From DATHGT01 sp035317605 (GTDB taxonomy: Bacteria > Methylomirabilota > Methylomirabilia > Rokubacteriales > CSP1-6): 10,268 bases of DNA. Position numbers and translations under genes: made by a program. The stretch covers positions 1 through 10,268 of the forward strand of contig DATHGT010000103.1 of the NCBI GenBank assembly GCA_035317605.1. The letters are read 5' to 3'. Shown one piece after another: positions 5,226 through 10,268 of the stretch. The first letter of the stretch is position 1. Every line of letters starts with the position of its first letter. Below the pieces are notes generated by a model that ran no database searches, was not told where the DNA came from, and saw only the letters and a list, made by a program, of their open reading frames with translations.

Positions 5226-6551
5226 CTAGACGAGACCGATGGCGCGGGCGACCGAGGCGAGGTGCAGGTCGGCGTCGCCGAAGTCTGACCGGGCGGCCAG
5301 CATGCGCTTGTGGAAGAGATGGAGCGGGTGCTCCTCGCAATAACTGATGGCGCCGAAGATCTGGTGAGCGCGCCGCGCCACCCGCAGGCAGGCGTCACCG
5401 GCGTACGCTTTGGCGGCGGCAATCGATGACATGGGAAGCCCAGCCGCGGGCCCCCCAAGCCCGATCGAATACATGGGGGCCCCGAAATGGCCCCCAAGCC
5501 CAGTCTCGATCACTGAAGGGCTTGTCTCGCCGCCAGGGCGCGGCTCAGCTCGCACTGCCAGCTCGTCGCGCCCCGGCGTAGCCGTGGCGCTTCTCGAATC
5601 GCTCTCTGCGGCCTCCCACGCGGCGGCGTAGAGGAGGCCGCGCGAGGCGTCGACGTCGCGCACGAGGTCGGCGCACGCGTGCTGGATGGCTTGATGGCCA
5701 CCGATCGGGCGCCCGCCCTGCACGCGGGTCTTGGCGTGGGCAACGGTCAGGTCGAGGACGTGCTGGGCGGCGCCGACCATCTCGGCGGTCCGCGCGAGCG
5801 CTCCCGCCCTCAACGCGGCCCCGAGCGGCTCGCGCCCGCGACCGGCCGTTCCGATCACGTCGTCGGCTCGGATGTCGACGCCGTCGAACGTCACCGCGAA
5901 GAGCCGCTCGACGCCGCCCGCGTCGAGGGGAACGCGGGTGACGCCGGCCCGGTGCGCCGGCACCAGCAGGAGCGTGAGATCGCCGCCGCCGCGCACGGCC
6001 ACGATCAGGTCGTCGGCGAGATGGGCGTCCCTCACGAAGAGCTTCTCGCCCCGCAGCGTTCCGGGGACCTCGCACGCGAGCGCGATCGCGTCGGGGTCGA
6101 ACGACGCGCGCTCCTCCACGACGGCGAGGGTGGCGATCCGGTCTCCGTCGGCCATCGCCGGCAGCACGCGCTTCTGCATCGACGGATCGCCCCCCGCGAC
6201 CAGCGCGGTGGTCGCCGCGACCGCGCTCGCCACGAACGGACCGGGCAGACACGCGCGCCCCATCTCCTCCACGAGCAGGACCACGTCGACGAGCGACCCG
6301 CCGCTGCCGCCCAGCTCGGCCGGAACGAGCAGACCGGGCCACCCCAGCTCGGCCATGTCACGCCACAGCGCGGCGTACAACGAGGAGCGCTCCGGCTCCG
6401 CCGGAGCGTGACGAGCGTTGGGGGGTATGGGGGGCCATGTCGGGGCCCCCCATGCCATCGATCGCACCAGCTCGATCGGACAGCGCGCGGCCAGGAACTG
6501 ACGCGCGGTCGCCACCACGATCTGCTGCGACGCGGAGGGACGGAAGTCCAT
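5226..6551 (-). CDS. Acyl-CoA dehydrogenase-family protein with two in-frame palindromic inserts
   Basis: A flavoprotein-type dehydrogenase subunit of 441 residues. The family usually has about 370-390. N-terminal helices occupy 1-32 (start MDFRPSASQQ). Then come WRDMAELGWPGLLVPAELGG (63-82), VVLLVEEMGRACLPGPF (90-106), the beta domain (about 135-235), and a C-terminal helical domain with TRVQGGRPIGGHQAIQH (275-291) and KAYAGDACLRVARRAHQIFG (381-400). The extra length is two Pro/Gly-rich segments, residues about 33-57 and about 318-376, which interrupt otherwise normal family sequence and coincide with palindromic DNA. The protein ends soon after HLASVARAIGLV, without the EGT/GGT-type C-terminal motif of the classical enzyme, as in partner subunits of heteromeric dehydrogenases. 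It starts 3 bases after the stop of the other dehydrogenase gene. Likely role: second subunit of a two-gene acyl-CoA dehydrogenase (inference). Activity with these inserts is uncertain. Confidence 0.9.
   Translation of the reverse strand: MDFRPSASQQIVVATARQFLAARCPIELVRSMAWGAPTWPPIPPNARHAPAEPERSSLYAALWRDMAELGWPGLLVPAELGGSGGSLVDVVLLVEEMGRACLPGPFVASAVAATTALVAGGDPSMQKRVLPAMADGDRIATLAVVEERASFDPDAIALACEVPGTLRGEKLFVRDAHLADDLIVAVRGGGDLTLLLVPAHRAGVTRVPLDAGGVERLFAVTFDGVDIRADDVIGTAGRGREPLGAALRAGALARTAEMVGAAQHVLDLTVAHAKTRVQGGRPIGGHQAIQHACADLVRDVDASRGLLYAAAWEAAESDSRSATATPGRDELAVRAEPRPGGETSPSVIETGLGGHFGAPMYSIGLGGPAAGLPMSSIAAAKAYAGDACLRVARRAHQIFGAISYCEEHPLHLFHKRMLAARSDFGDADLHLASVARAIGLV
5473..5496. repeat. 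Palindromic element copy A (GGGGGCC arms, 7-base loop)
   Basis: The inverted repeat has arms TGGGGGCC (5474-5481) and GGCCCCCA (5489-5496) around the loop CCGAAAT. Read on the plus strand it matches copy B (6427-6453) read on the minus strand, except for one fewer G/C pair in each arm and one loop base (A for C). Confidence 0.8.
5495..5524. repeat. Second inverted repeat in insert 2
   Basis: CAAGCCC (5495-5501) pairs with GGGCTTG (5518-5524). The pairing continues inward as AGT (5502-5504) with ACT (5512-5514), with GAA (5515-5517) bulged. It immediately follows palindrome copy A, so the insert can fold as two consecutive hairpins. Confidence 0.65.
6388..6408. repeat. Inverted repeat in insert 1
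   Basis: CGCTCCGG (6388-6395) and CCGGAGCG (6401-6408) form an 8-base perfect stem with the loop CTCCG. It lies in the insert 1 region of the acyl-CoA dehydrogenase gene (residues about 48-55, Ala/Pro/Glu-rich). Confidence 0.7.
6427..6453. repeat. Palindromic element copy B (GGGGGGCC arms, 7-base loop)
   Basis: ATGGGGGGCC (6427-6436) and GGCCCCCCAT (6444-6453) form a perfect 10-base stem. The loop is ATGTCGG on the plus strand, CCGACAT on the minus strand. It is near-identical to copy A in inverted orientation and lies in the same gene, encoding the AWGAPTWPPIP segment (33-43) of the dehydrogenase. Confidence 0.85.
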
Positions 6552-6554
6552 CGC

Positions 6555-7742
6555 TCAGCCCCGCGCCGACGGCAGCCCGAGGCCGCGCACGGCGACGGTG
6601 GTGCGAAGAATCTCCGCGGTGCCGCCGGCGATCGTGTGGCCGAGGCTCATGAGGTAGTTCGGATACATCCGGCCGTCGAGCTTGGCCCGCGGCGAGCCCG
6701 CGCCCAGCGTGCCCCACAGCCCGAGCAGGTCGAGCGCGAGCTGGGCGAAGCGCTGCCCGGTCTCGTCGGCCATGATCTTGGCCACCGCGGTCTCATAGGT
6801 GATGGACTCGCCGTCCCGGATCAGACAGCCGGCGCGATAGAACATGAACCGCAGGGCCTCGAGCTCGGTCGCCATGTGGGCGAGCCGGCGGCGCACGACG
6901 GGATCGCGCGCGAGCGGCACGCCGTCGACCATCGTGGTGTTCGCGTGGTCGACGAGCTGGCGCAGCATGCGCGAGAGCGCCGGGGCCTTGTAGAAGCGGC
7001 CCCAGAACCGGTCGGAATCGAGGCCGTTGAGCAGCGCCAGGAAGCCCTCGCCTTCGGGGCCGAGCATGAGATCGGCGGGAACCCGCACGTCGTCGAGGAA
7101 GACCTCGTAGTGGTAGACCTCGCCGGTGAGGCTGGTGATCGGGCGGATGTCCATGCCCGGCGTGCCGTTGGGGACCACGAACATGCTGAAGCCGCGGCTG
7201 CGCCGCGCCTCCTGGCTGGTGCGCGTGAAGACCAGGCCGTAGCGCGAGATGCCGGCGTGGCTCGACCAGATCTTGTGGCCGCTGATGATCCAGTCTCCAC
7301 CATCGCGCCGTGCGGACGTCTTCAGCGCCAGGAGATCCGAGCCCGCGTCGGGCTCGCTGTAGCCCTGCCAGAACGTGGCCTCGCCCGAGGCGATCTTCGG
7401 CAGCACCTCGCGGCGCAACCGCTCGGTGCCGTACTCGATGATCGCGTCCGCGGTCTGCCAGCAGCCGGGGAGGGGACCGAACGGTGCCCCGGCCAGCGCC
7501 AGCTCTTCCATGAGGACGAGCTTCGCGAACATCGGCCGTTCCTGTCCGCCGTACGCCCGGGGCCAGCACATCGAGAGCCAGCCCTGCCGGCCGAGCGCGG
7601 CGAGGAACTCGCGCGAGTGCGCGCCCGAGCCGTAGCCGGCGTCCATCCCGTCCGCGGCGAAGCGCTCGGGCGGATGCTCGCGCAGGAATCTCCGGACCTC
7701 CTCCGAAAATGCCCGCTCGTCCTCCGTGAGCGCGAAGTCCAT
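6555..7742 (-). CDS. Acyl-CoA dehydrogenase
   Basis: A 395-residue FAD-dependent enzyme of ordinary family length that introduces an alpha-beta double bond into an acyl-CoA. Landmarks: N-terminal helices (MDFALTEDERAFSEEVRRFL), WLSMCWPRAYGGQ (55-67), the flavin/substrate motif GYSEPDAGSDLLALKT (127-142), WIISGHKIWSSHAG (151-164), VFLDDVRVPADLMLG (214-228), and the C-terminal arm IAGGTAEILR (371-380). Where classical medium-chain enzymes have the catalytic Glu of 'YEGT', this has AGGT, as in many FadE-like enzymes for bulky substrates. The start is ATGATG; the second ATG (7742) is 6 bases from GAAGGA and is preferred over 7745. The binding-protein stop TGA (7744-7742) overlaps these ATGs. The frame continues far upstream through the binding-protein gene, but that is a shadow. 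With the next gene it probably makes a heteromeric dehydrogenase (inference). The substrate is unknown. Confidence 0.94.
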   Translation of the reverse strand: MDFALTEDERAFSEEVRRFLREHPPERFAADGMDAGYGSGAHSREFLAALGRQGWLSMCWPRAYGGQERPMFAKLVLMEELALAGAPFGPLPGCWQTADAIIEYGTERLRREVLPKIASGEATFWQGYSEPDAGSDLLALKTSARRDGGDWIISGHKIWSSHAGISRYGLVFTRTSQEARRSRGFSMFVVPNGTPGMDIRPITSLTGEVYHYEVFLDDVRVPADLMLGPEGEGFLALLNGLDSDRFWGRFYKAPALSRMLRQLVDHANTTMVDGVPLARDPVVRRRLAHMATELEALRFMFYRAGCLIRDGESITYETAVAKIMADETGQRFAQLALDLLGLWGTLGAGSPRAKLDGRMYPNYLMSLGHTIAGGTAEILRTTVAVRGLGLPSARG

Positions 7743-9277
7743 CATTGATCCTTCAACCGGATGTCCTCGAACGGTGCCGTGTAGTAGTGCAGGGGAATGC
7801 GTCCCAGGCTCGACTCCTGGACGCGCGGGCCCACGCCGTTGTGAAAGCTCAGCATGTAGAGCGGCAGATAGAGCACGCGCTCGTTGGCCAGCTGCTGGAT
7901 GCGGTGCAGGAGCGTCTGCCGCTTGCCGCGATCGGGCTCGCGCGCCTGCTGGACGAACAGATCGTCGATATCGGGGACGGCGCCGTAGGCGAAGCTCCCG
8001 GTCGAGATCAGGTAGTTCTCGATCCGGGTGGCCGCGTTGCCGTACCCGCCGGCACCGCCGAAGAGCAGGTTCTTGAGCTTCTTGTCGCGCTGGGCGGCCA
8101 GGTAGGCGGCACGCTCCATGGTGCGGAAGCGCGCGCGGATGCCCACCGCGCCGAAGTAGTTCAGCACGGCCTCGGTGGCCCCCGCGTATTGCACGGTGCC
8201 GACCATCTCGCCGGCGTCGAAGCCGTTGGGATATCCGGCCTCGCGCAGGAGCTGCTTGGCCTTCGCGGGATCGTAGCGAGGCACCTCGACGGGCAGCGCG
8301 AACTCGAGCACGGGCGGGATGATCGAGCCGACGGGCGGCGAGGCGCCGAGCGTCTCGGTGTCCGAGATCGCCTTGCGGTCGATCGCGTGGCTCGCGGCCA
8401 GTCGCACCCTCACGTCGTGCCAGGGCGATTTTGGATCCCACTGGTCGAGCATGCACACGGCGGGCACCCACTGTCCGCCCGAAGCGATCAGCCGGATGTT
8501 CGGCGTTCGCCGCGCTTCCTCGCCGATCGCGCCCGAGAGCAGGTAGGCGATGTCGGCCTCGCCGCGCTTGAGCATCGCCAGCCGCGTCGACTCGTCGGGG
8601 ATGACTTTCATGACCAGTCGCTTGACGTGAGGGGACTTCCGCCAGTAGCGCTCGTGGGCTTCGAGGACGACCTCGACTCCGGGCTGGTAACTGACGAACT
8701 TGTATGGCCCCGCGCCGATCGGATGTTTCTTGAAGCCCTCGTCGCCGACCTGCTCGACGTACTTCTTCGGCACGATCCAGCCCGCGCCGGTGGCCGGCGT
8801 CGCGTAGAAGGTGAGGAAGTCGGGCCACGGCTCCTTCAGCACGAAGCGAACGCGCTGCGGCGCGGGCGTCTGGACCTCCTTGACCCGCGCCTTGAGCACG
8901 CGCACCCCCGCGCCGCGGTAGCGCTCGAAGCTGAACTTGACGTCGTCCGATGTGACGGCGGCGCCGTTGTGGAACGTCACCCCCTTGCGGAGGACGAACT
9001 CGTACGTGAGGCCGTCGGGACTCTCGGTCCACGACTCCGCCAGGCTCGGGGACATCCCGTTGCCGGGCATCGGCTTGGCCATCGCGTCGTGGATGGCCTC
9101 CTGGACCATGAACGGCGTGGCGATGCCGGTGTTCTCGGCCGGATCGAACCACGCGGCGGCGATCGTGACGTGCATCGCATAGGTGAGCTGCCCCTGCGGC
9201 TGGGCCTCCGCGATTCCGAAGGCTCCACTCAGGGCGACCGCAGCAAGCGTGAGAGCGAGACCCGTCCGTCCGGTCAT
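7742..9277 (-). CDS. ABC transporter substrate-binding protein, family 5 (DppA/OppA type)
   Basis: A 511-residue periplasmic binding protein of the peptide/nickel/opine group. The signal peptide has a short basic start, a hydrophobic core and cleavage after AEA (residue 25). No lipobox cysteine is seen. Typical family blocks: MSPSLAESWTESPDGLTYEF (75-94), LRKGVTFHNGAAVTSDDVKFSF (96-117, the hallmark region), then IGAGPYKFVSYQPG, RYWRKSPHVKRL, AMLKRGEADIAYL and, near the end, LYLPLYMLSFHN. Length is usual for the family. The start ATG at 9277 has GGAGGT (9288-9283) 5 bases upstream. It is first in the operon and overlaps the following dehydrogenase start. No permease or ATPase gene lies in the window, so it either works with components encoded elsewhere or senses a substrate for the catabolic genes. 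Family-5 proteins bind peptides but also diverse organic molecules, so the ligand is open. Confidence 0.95.
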   Translation of the reverse strand: MTGRTGLALTLAAVALSGAFGIAEAQPQGQLTYAMHVTIAAAWFDPAENTGIATPFMVQEAIHDAMAKPMPGNGMSPSLAESWTESPDGLTYEFVLRKGVTFHNGAAVTSDDVKFSFERYRGAGVRVLKARVKEVQTPAPQRVRFVLKEPWPDFLTFYATPATGAGWIVPKKYVEQVGDEGFKKHPIGAGPYKFVSYQPGVEVVLEAHERYWRKSPHVKRLVMKVIPDESTRLAMLKRGEADIAYLLSGAIGEEARRTPNIRLIASGGQWVPAVCMLDQWDPKSPWHDVRVRLAASHAIDRKAISDTETLGASPPVGSIIPPVLEFALPVEVPRYDPAKAKQLLREAGYPNGFDAGEMVGTVQYAGATEAVLNYFGAVGIRARFRTMERAAYLAAQRDKKLKNLLFGGAGGYGNAATRIENYLISTGSFAYGAVPDIDDLFVQQAREPDRGKRQTLLHRIQQLANERVLYLPLYMLSFHNGVGPRVQESSLGRIPLHYYTAPFEDIRLKDQ

Positions 9278-9282
9278 GACCG

Positions 9283-9288
9283 ACCTCC
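9283..9288 (-). promoter_or_regulatory. Ribosome binding site of the family-5 binding protein
   Basis: GGAGGT on the minus strand lies 5 bases before the ATG at 9277. It is strong and well spaced, and it fixes the start that gives a complete signal peptide. Confidence 0.75.
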
Positions 9289-9301
9289 GCGTGGCGGCCC
9301 G

Positions 9302-9330
9302 ACTATCTCGGAAGGCGCCGGCGGTGTCAA
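9302..9330 (-). promoter_or_regulatory. Sigma70-like promoter of the binding protein-dehydrogenase-crcB operon
   Basis: On the minus strand, a perfect TTGACA (9330-9325), a 17-base spacer and GATAGT (9307-9302, four of six to TATAAT). Transcription would start near 9295, giving a leader of about 18 bases that carries the GGAGGT site. This is the best-formed promoter in the window and would drive all four genes down to 4839. Confidence 0.65.
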
Positions 9331-9364
9331 CGACGGGCTCGGCGCCCAGTGCCAGCCGCCACTC

Positions 9365-9395
9365 TTGACAATATCGATCGACAAACGTATTTAAT
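9365..9395 (+). promoter_or_regulatory. Sigma70-like promoter of the siroheme/cobalamin genes
   Basis: Perfect TTGACA (9365-9370). At 17-base spacing the -10 is TATTTA (9388-9393). The overlapping TTTAAT (9390-9395) scores five of six at 19-base spacing. The whole stretch is conspicuously AT-rich for this genome. The start of transcription would fall at about 9400-9403, on the GTG at 9403. The spacer holds an 8-base palindrome, TCGATCGA (9374-9381), which could be an operator but may be chance. Confidence 0.6.
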
Positions 9396-9402
9396 CCAGA
9401 TT

Positions 9403-10029
9403 GTGACGGGTTATCCGCTCGTTCTCGATCTGAAGGGGCGCCGCTGTGTGGTCGTCGGCGGCGGGACTGTGGCCGAGCGCAAGGTGGACGGGCTTCTCGC
9501 CGCCGAAGCCGAAATCACCGTGGTGAGCCCGAAACTGAGCGAGAAGCTGGAAGCGCGCGCCGCTCGTGGCGAGATCCGGATCGCGCGACGGCGCTACCAG
9601 CGCGGGGATCTCGCGGGCGCCGCCCTCGCGTTCGTGGCGACCGGTGACACGCGTCTGGCCGCGGCGATCGCCCGCGAGGGACGCAGTCAAGGCGTGTGGG
9701 TCAATGCCGCCGACGATCCCGAGCACTGCGACTTCTTCCTGCCGTCCGTGCTGCGTCGCGGGCCGCTCCTGGTCGCGGTCGCGACCGGAGGCGGAAGTCC
9801 CGCGCTGGCGCGAGCGGTGCGCGAAGAGATCGAGCGATTGCTTCCAGGCGATTACGCGGCACTGGCTGAGACGGTGGCCGAGGTTCGCCGCGAGCTGCGG
9901 GCGCGAGGGGTGAGCCCCGACGCGTCGGTCTGGAACCGAGCCCTCTCCGCCGAGCTACGTCGGCTGACCTCGGACGGCGGCCCGCACGAGTCGCGCGCGC
10001 GACTGCTCTCGAGTCTGGGGGCGGCGTGA
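9403..10029 (+). CDS. Precorrin-2 dehydrogenase/sirohydrochlorin ferrochelatase (CysG N-terminal type)
   Basis: 208 residues. The enzyme oxidises precorrin-2 to sirohydrochlorin with NAD+ and, in many members, inserts Fe2+ to make siroheme in the cytoplasm. It begins YPLVLDLKGRRCVVVGGG, the family opening with the NAD-binding GGGxVAxRK pattern at 19-27. NAADDPEHCDFFLPS (101-115) contains Asp104, at the position of the general base in CysG. ATGGGSPALAR (127-137) is the conserved substrate loop. It is monofunctional like Met8/SirC/YlnF, with the methyltransferase encoded by the next gene. GTG at 9403 is preferred to the upstream GTG at 9349: the extra 18 codons translate a promoter-like AT-rich stretch, and family members start just before YPL. 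No SD is visible, which suggests leaderless translation. It overlaps the next gene by 4 bases (GTGA). Confidence 0.93.
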   Translation: MTGYPLVLDLKGRRCVVVGGGTVAERKVDGLLAAEAEITVVSPKLSEKLEARAARGEIRIARRRYQRGDLAGAALAFVATGDTRLAAAIAREGRSQGVWVNAADDPEHCDFFLPSVLRRGPLLVAVATGGGSPALARAVREEIERLLPGDYAALAETVAEVRRELRARGVSPDASVWNRALSAELRRLTSDGGPHESRARLLSSLGAA

Positions 10030-10268
10030 CCGTCGGCGCCGTGGCCATCGTGGGCGCGGGCCCGGGCGATCCCGGGCTCATCACCGTGCGCGGGCTCGAG
10101 CTGGTGCGCCGCGCGGAGGTGCTCGTTCACGACCGTCTGGTGAGCCCGAAGCTGGTGGACGAGGCGCCGCCGGAAGCCCGGCGCGTGTTCGTGGGCAAGG
10201 CCTGCGGCGCCCAGGCGATGCCGCAATCCGAGATCAACGCGCTGCTGATCGACGAGGCGCGGCGCGGC
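10026..10268 (+). CDS. cobA: Uroporphyrinogen-III C-methyltransferase (SUMT), N-terminal part, cut by window edge
   Basis: The first 81 codons of the SAM-dependent enzyme that methylates uroporphyrinogen III at C2 and C7 to give precorrin-2, the substrate of the upstream gene. The start is GTG at 10026, overlapping the preceding TGA in a GTGA junction. Visible motifs are the SAM-binding loop VGAGPGDPGLITVRG (9-23), then LVRRAEVLVHDRLVS (27-41) and VGKACGAQAMPQSEINALL (54-72), matching the family's 'VGK..G....Q.EIN' block. The order dehydrogenase then methyltransferase supports a siroheme or cobalamin synthesis operon continuing past the window. The remaining two thirds of the protein are not visible, including any fused HemD domain. 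Confidence 0.93.
   Translation, partial: MTVGAVAIVGAGPGDPGLITVRGLELVRRAEVLVHDRLVSPKLVDEAPPEARRVFVGKACGAQAMPQSEINALLIDEARRG

Larger units (their letters stand above)
5424..5600 (-). other. Insert 2 in the acyl-CoA dehydrogenase gene: repeat-rich in-frame segment
   Basis: Residues about 318-376 of the 5226-6551 gene do not resemble the family. Normal sequence (YAAAWEAAE before, AAAKAYAGDA after) should be joined by only a few residues. The insert contains two hairpins (5473-5496 and 5495-5524) and three AAGCCC motifs (5436, 5457, 5496), two of them following a GGCCCCC run. It encodes Gly-rich repeats (GLGGHFGAP, GLGGPAAGLP). The length keeps the frame. The borders are estimated from family spacing, to within about five residues. 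Confidence 0.6.

Noticed and set aside
5226..5300. Fluoride riboswitch ahead of crcB
   Set aside because: crcB starts directly at the stop codon of the preceding gene, and the upstream bases are dehydrogenase coding sequence conserved in protein sense (HLASVARAIGLV).
5424..6455. CRISPR-like or IS-derived origin for the repeats in the dehydrogenase gene
   Set aside because: There are only two short palindromes in inverted orientation, with no regular spacers, no transposase remnant and no terminal inverted repeats enclosing a gene.
7743..9152. Upstream extension of the first acyl-CoA dehydrogenase frame (865 codons in all)
   Set aside because: The part above 7742 is an Arg/Ala-rich shadow of the binding-protein gene. 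The dehydrogenase begins at the tandem ATGs with an SD.
5679..9394. Long plus-strand open frames opposite the dehydrogenase and binding-protein genes
   Set aside because: They are His/Arg/Asp/Gly-rich with no family features, and the opposite strand has strong family motifs, SD sites and tight operon spacing.

Overview
The window is uniformly GC-rich with very high third-position G+C, and almost all of it is coding. Tripartite tricarboxylate transporters (TTT), family-5 ABC binding proteins, acyl-CoA dehydrogenases and a class II aldolase together suggest a heterotrophic soil, sediment or subsurface bacterium. Candidatus Rokubacteria (Methylomirabilota) or a proteobacterium would fit, but taxonomy cannot be fixed from the sequence alone.

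Layout. (1) 1-4219, TTT locus: the 3' end of a TctC-type binding protein (2-358); a convergent class II aldolase/adducin-family gene (355-1089, minus); a second complete TctC paralogue (1188-2201); and a TctA-TctB fusion permease (2267-4219). Together these look like uptake and processing of a small carboxylate or hydroxy-acid. (2) 4314-4832: an exported small protein of unknown function with a Tat-type signal and a repeat-rich basic tail. (3) 9277 down to 4839, minus strand: a tight four-gene operon. It holds a family-5 ABC binding protein, two different acyl-CoA dehydrogenases and, directly abutting, a CrcB/Fluc fluoride channel. Junctions are a 4-base ATGA overlap (if the first of two tandem ATGs is used), 3 bases and 0 bases. 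A good sigma70-like promoter precedes it. (4) 9403-10268, plus strand: a precorrin-2 dehydrogenase/ferrochelatase (CysG N-terminal type) overlapping the start of a uroporphyrinogen-III methyltransferase (cobA), that is, the siroheme/cobalamin branch. Its promoter is divergent from the operon promoter.

No RNA gene, CRISPR array, transposase or phage gene was seen. The most unusual feature is in the second acyl-CoA dehydrogenase (5226-6551). It is about 60 residues longer than its family because of two in-frame low-complexity inserts. Each insert carries a near-identical 24-27 base GC palindrome (GGGGGCC arms, 7-base loop), and the two copies lie in opposite orientations. This looks like a dispersed palindromic repeat that has entered a coding gene, comparable in kind to the protein-coding palindromic elements of Rickettsia. 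Other points of note are the absence of a conventional start codon at the homology-supported beginning of the TTT permease, probable leaderless starts, and the placing of a fluoride exporter in a catabolic operon. No wholly new multi-gene system could be supported.
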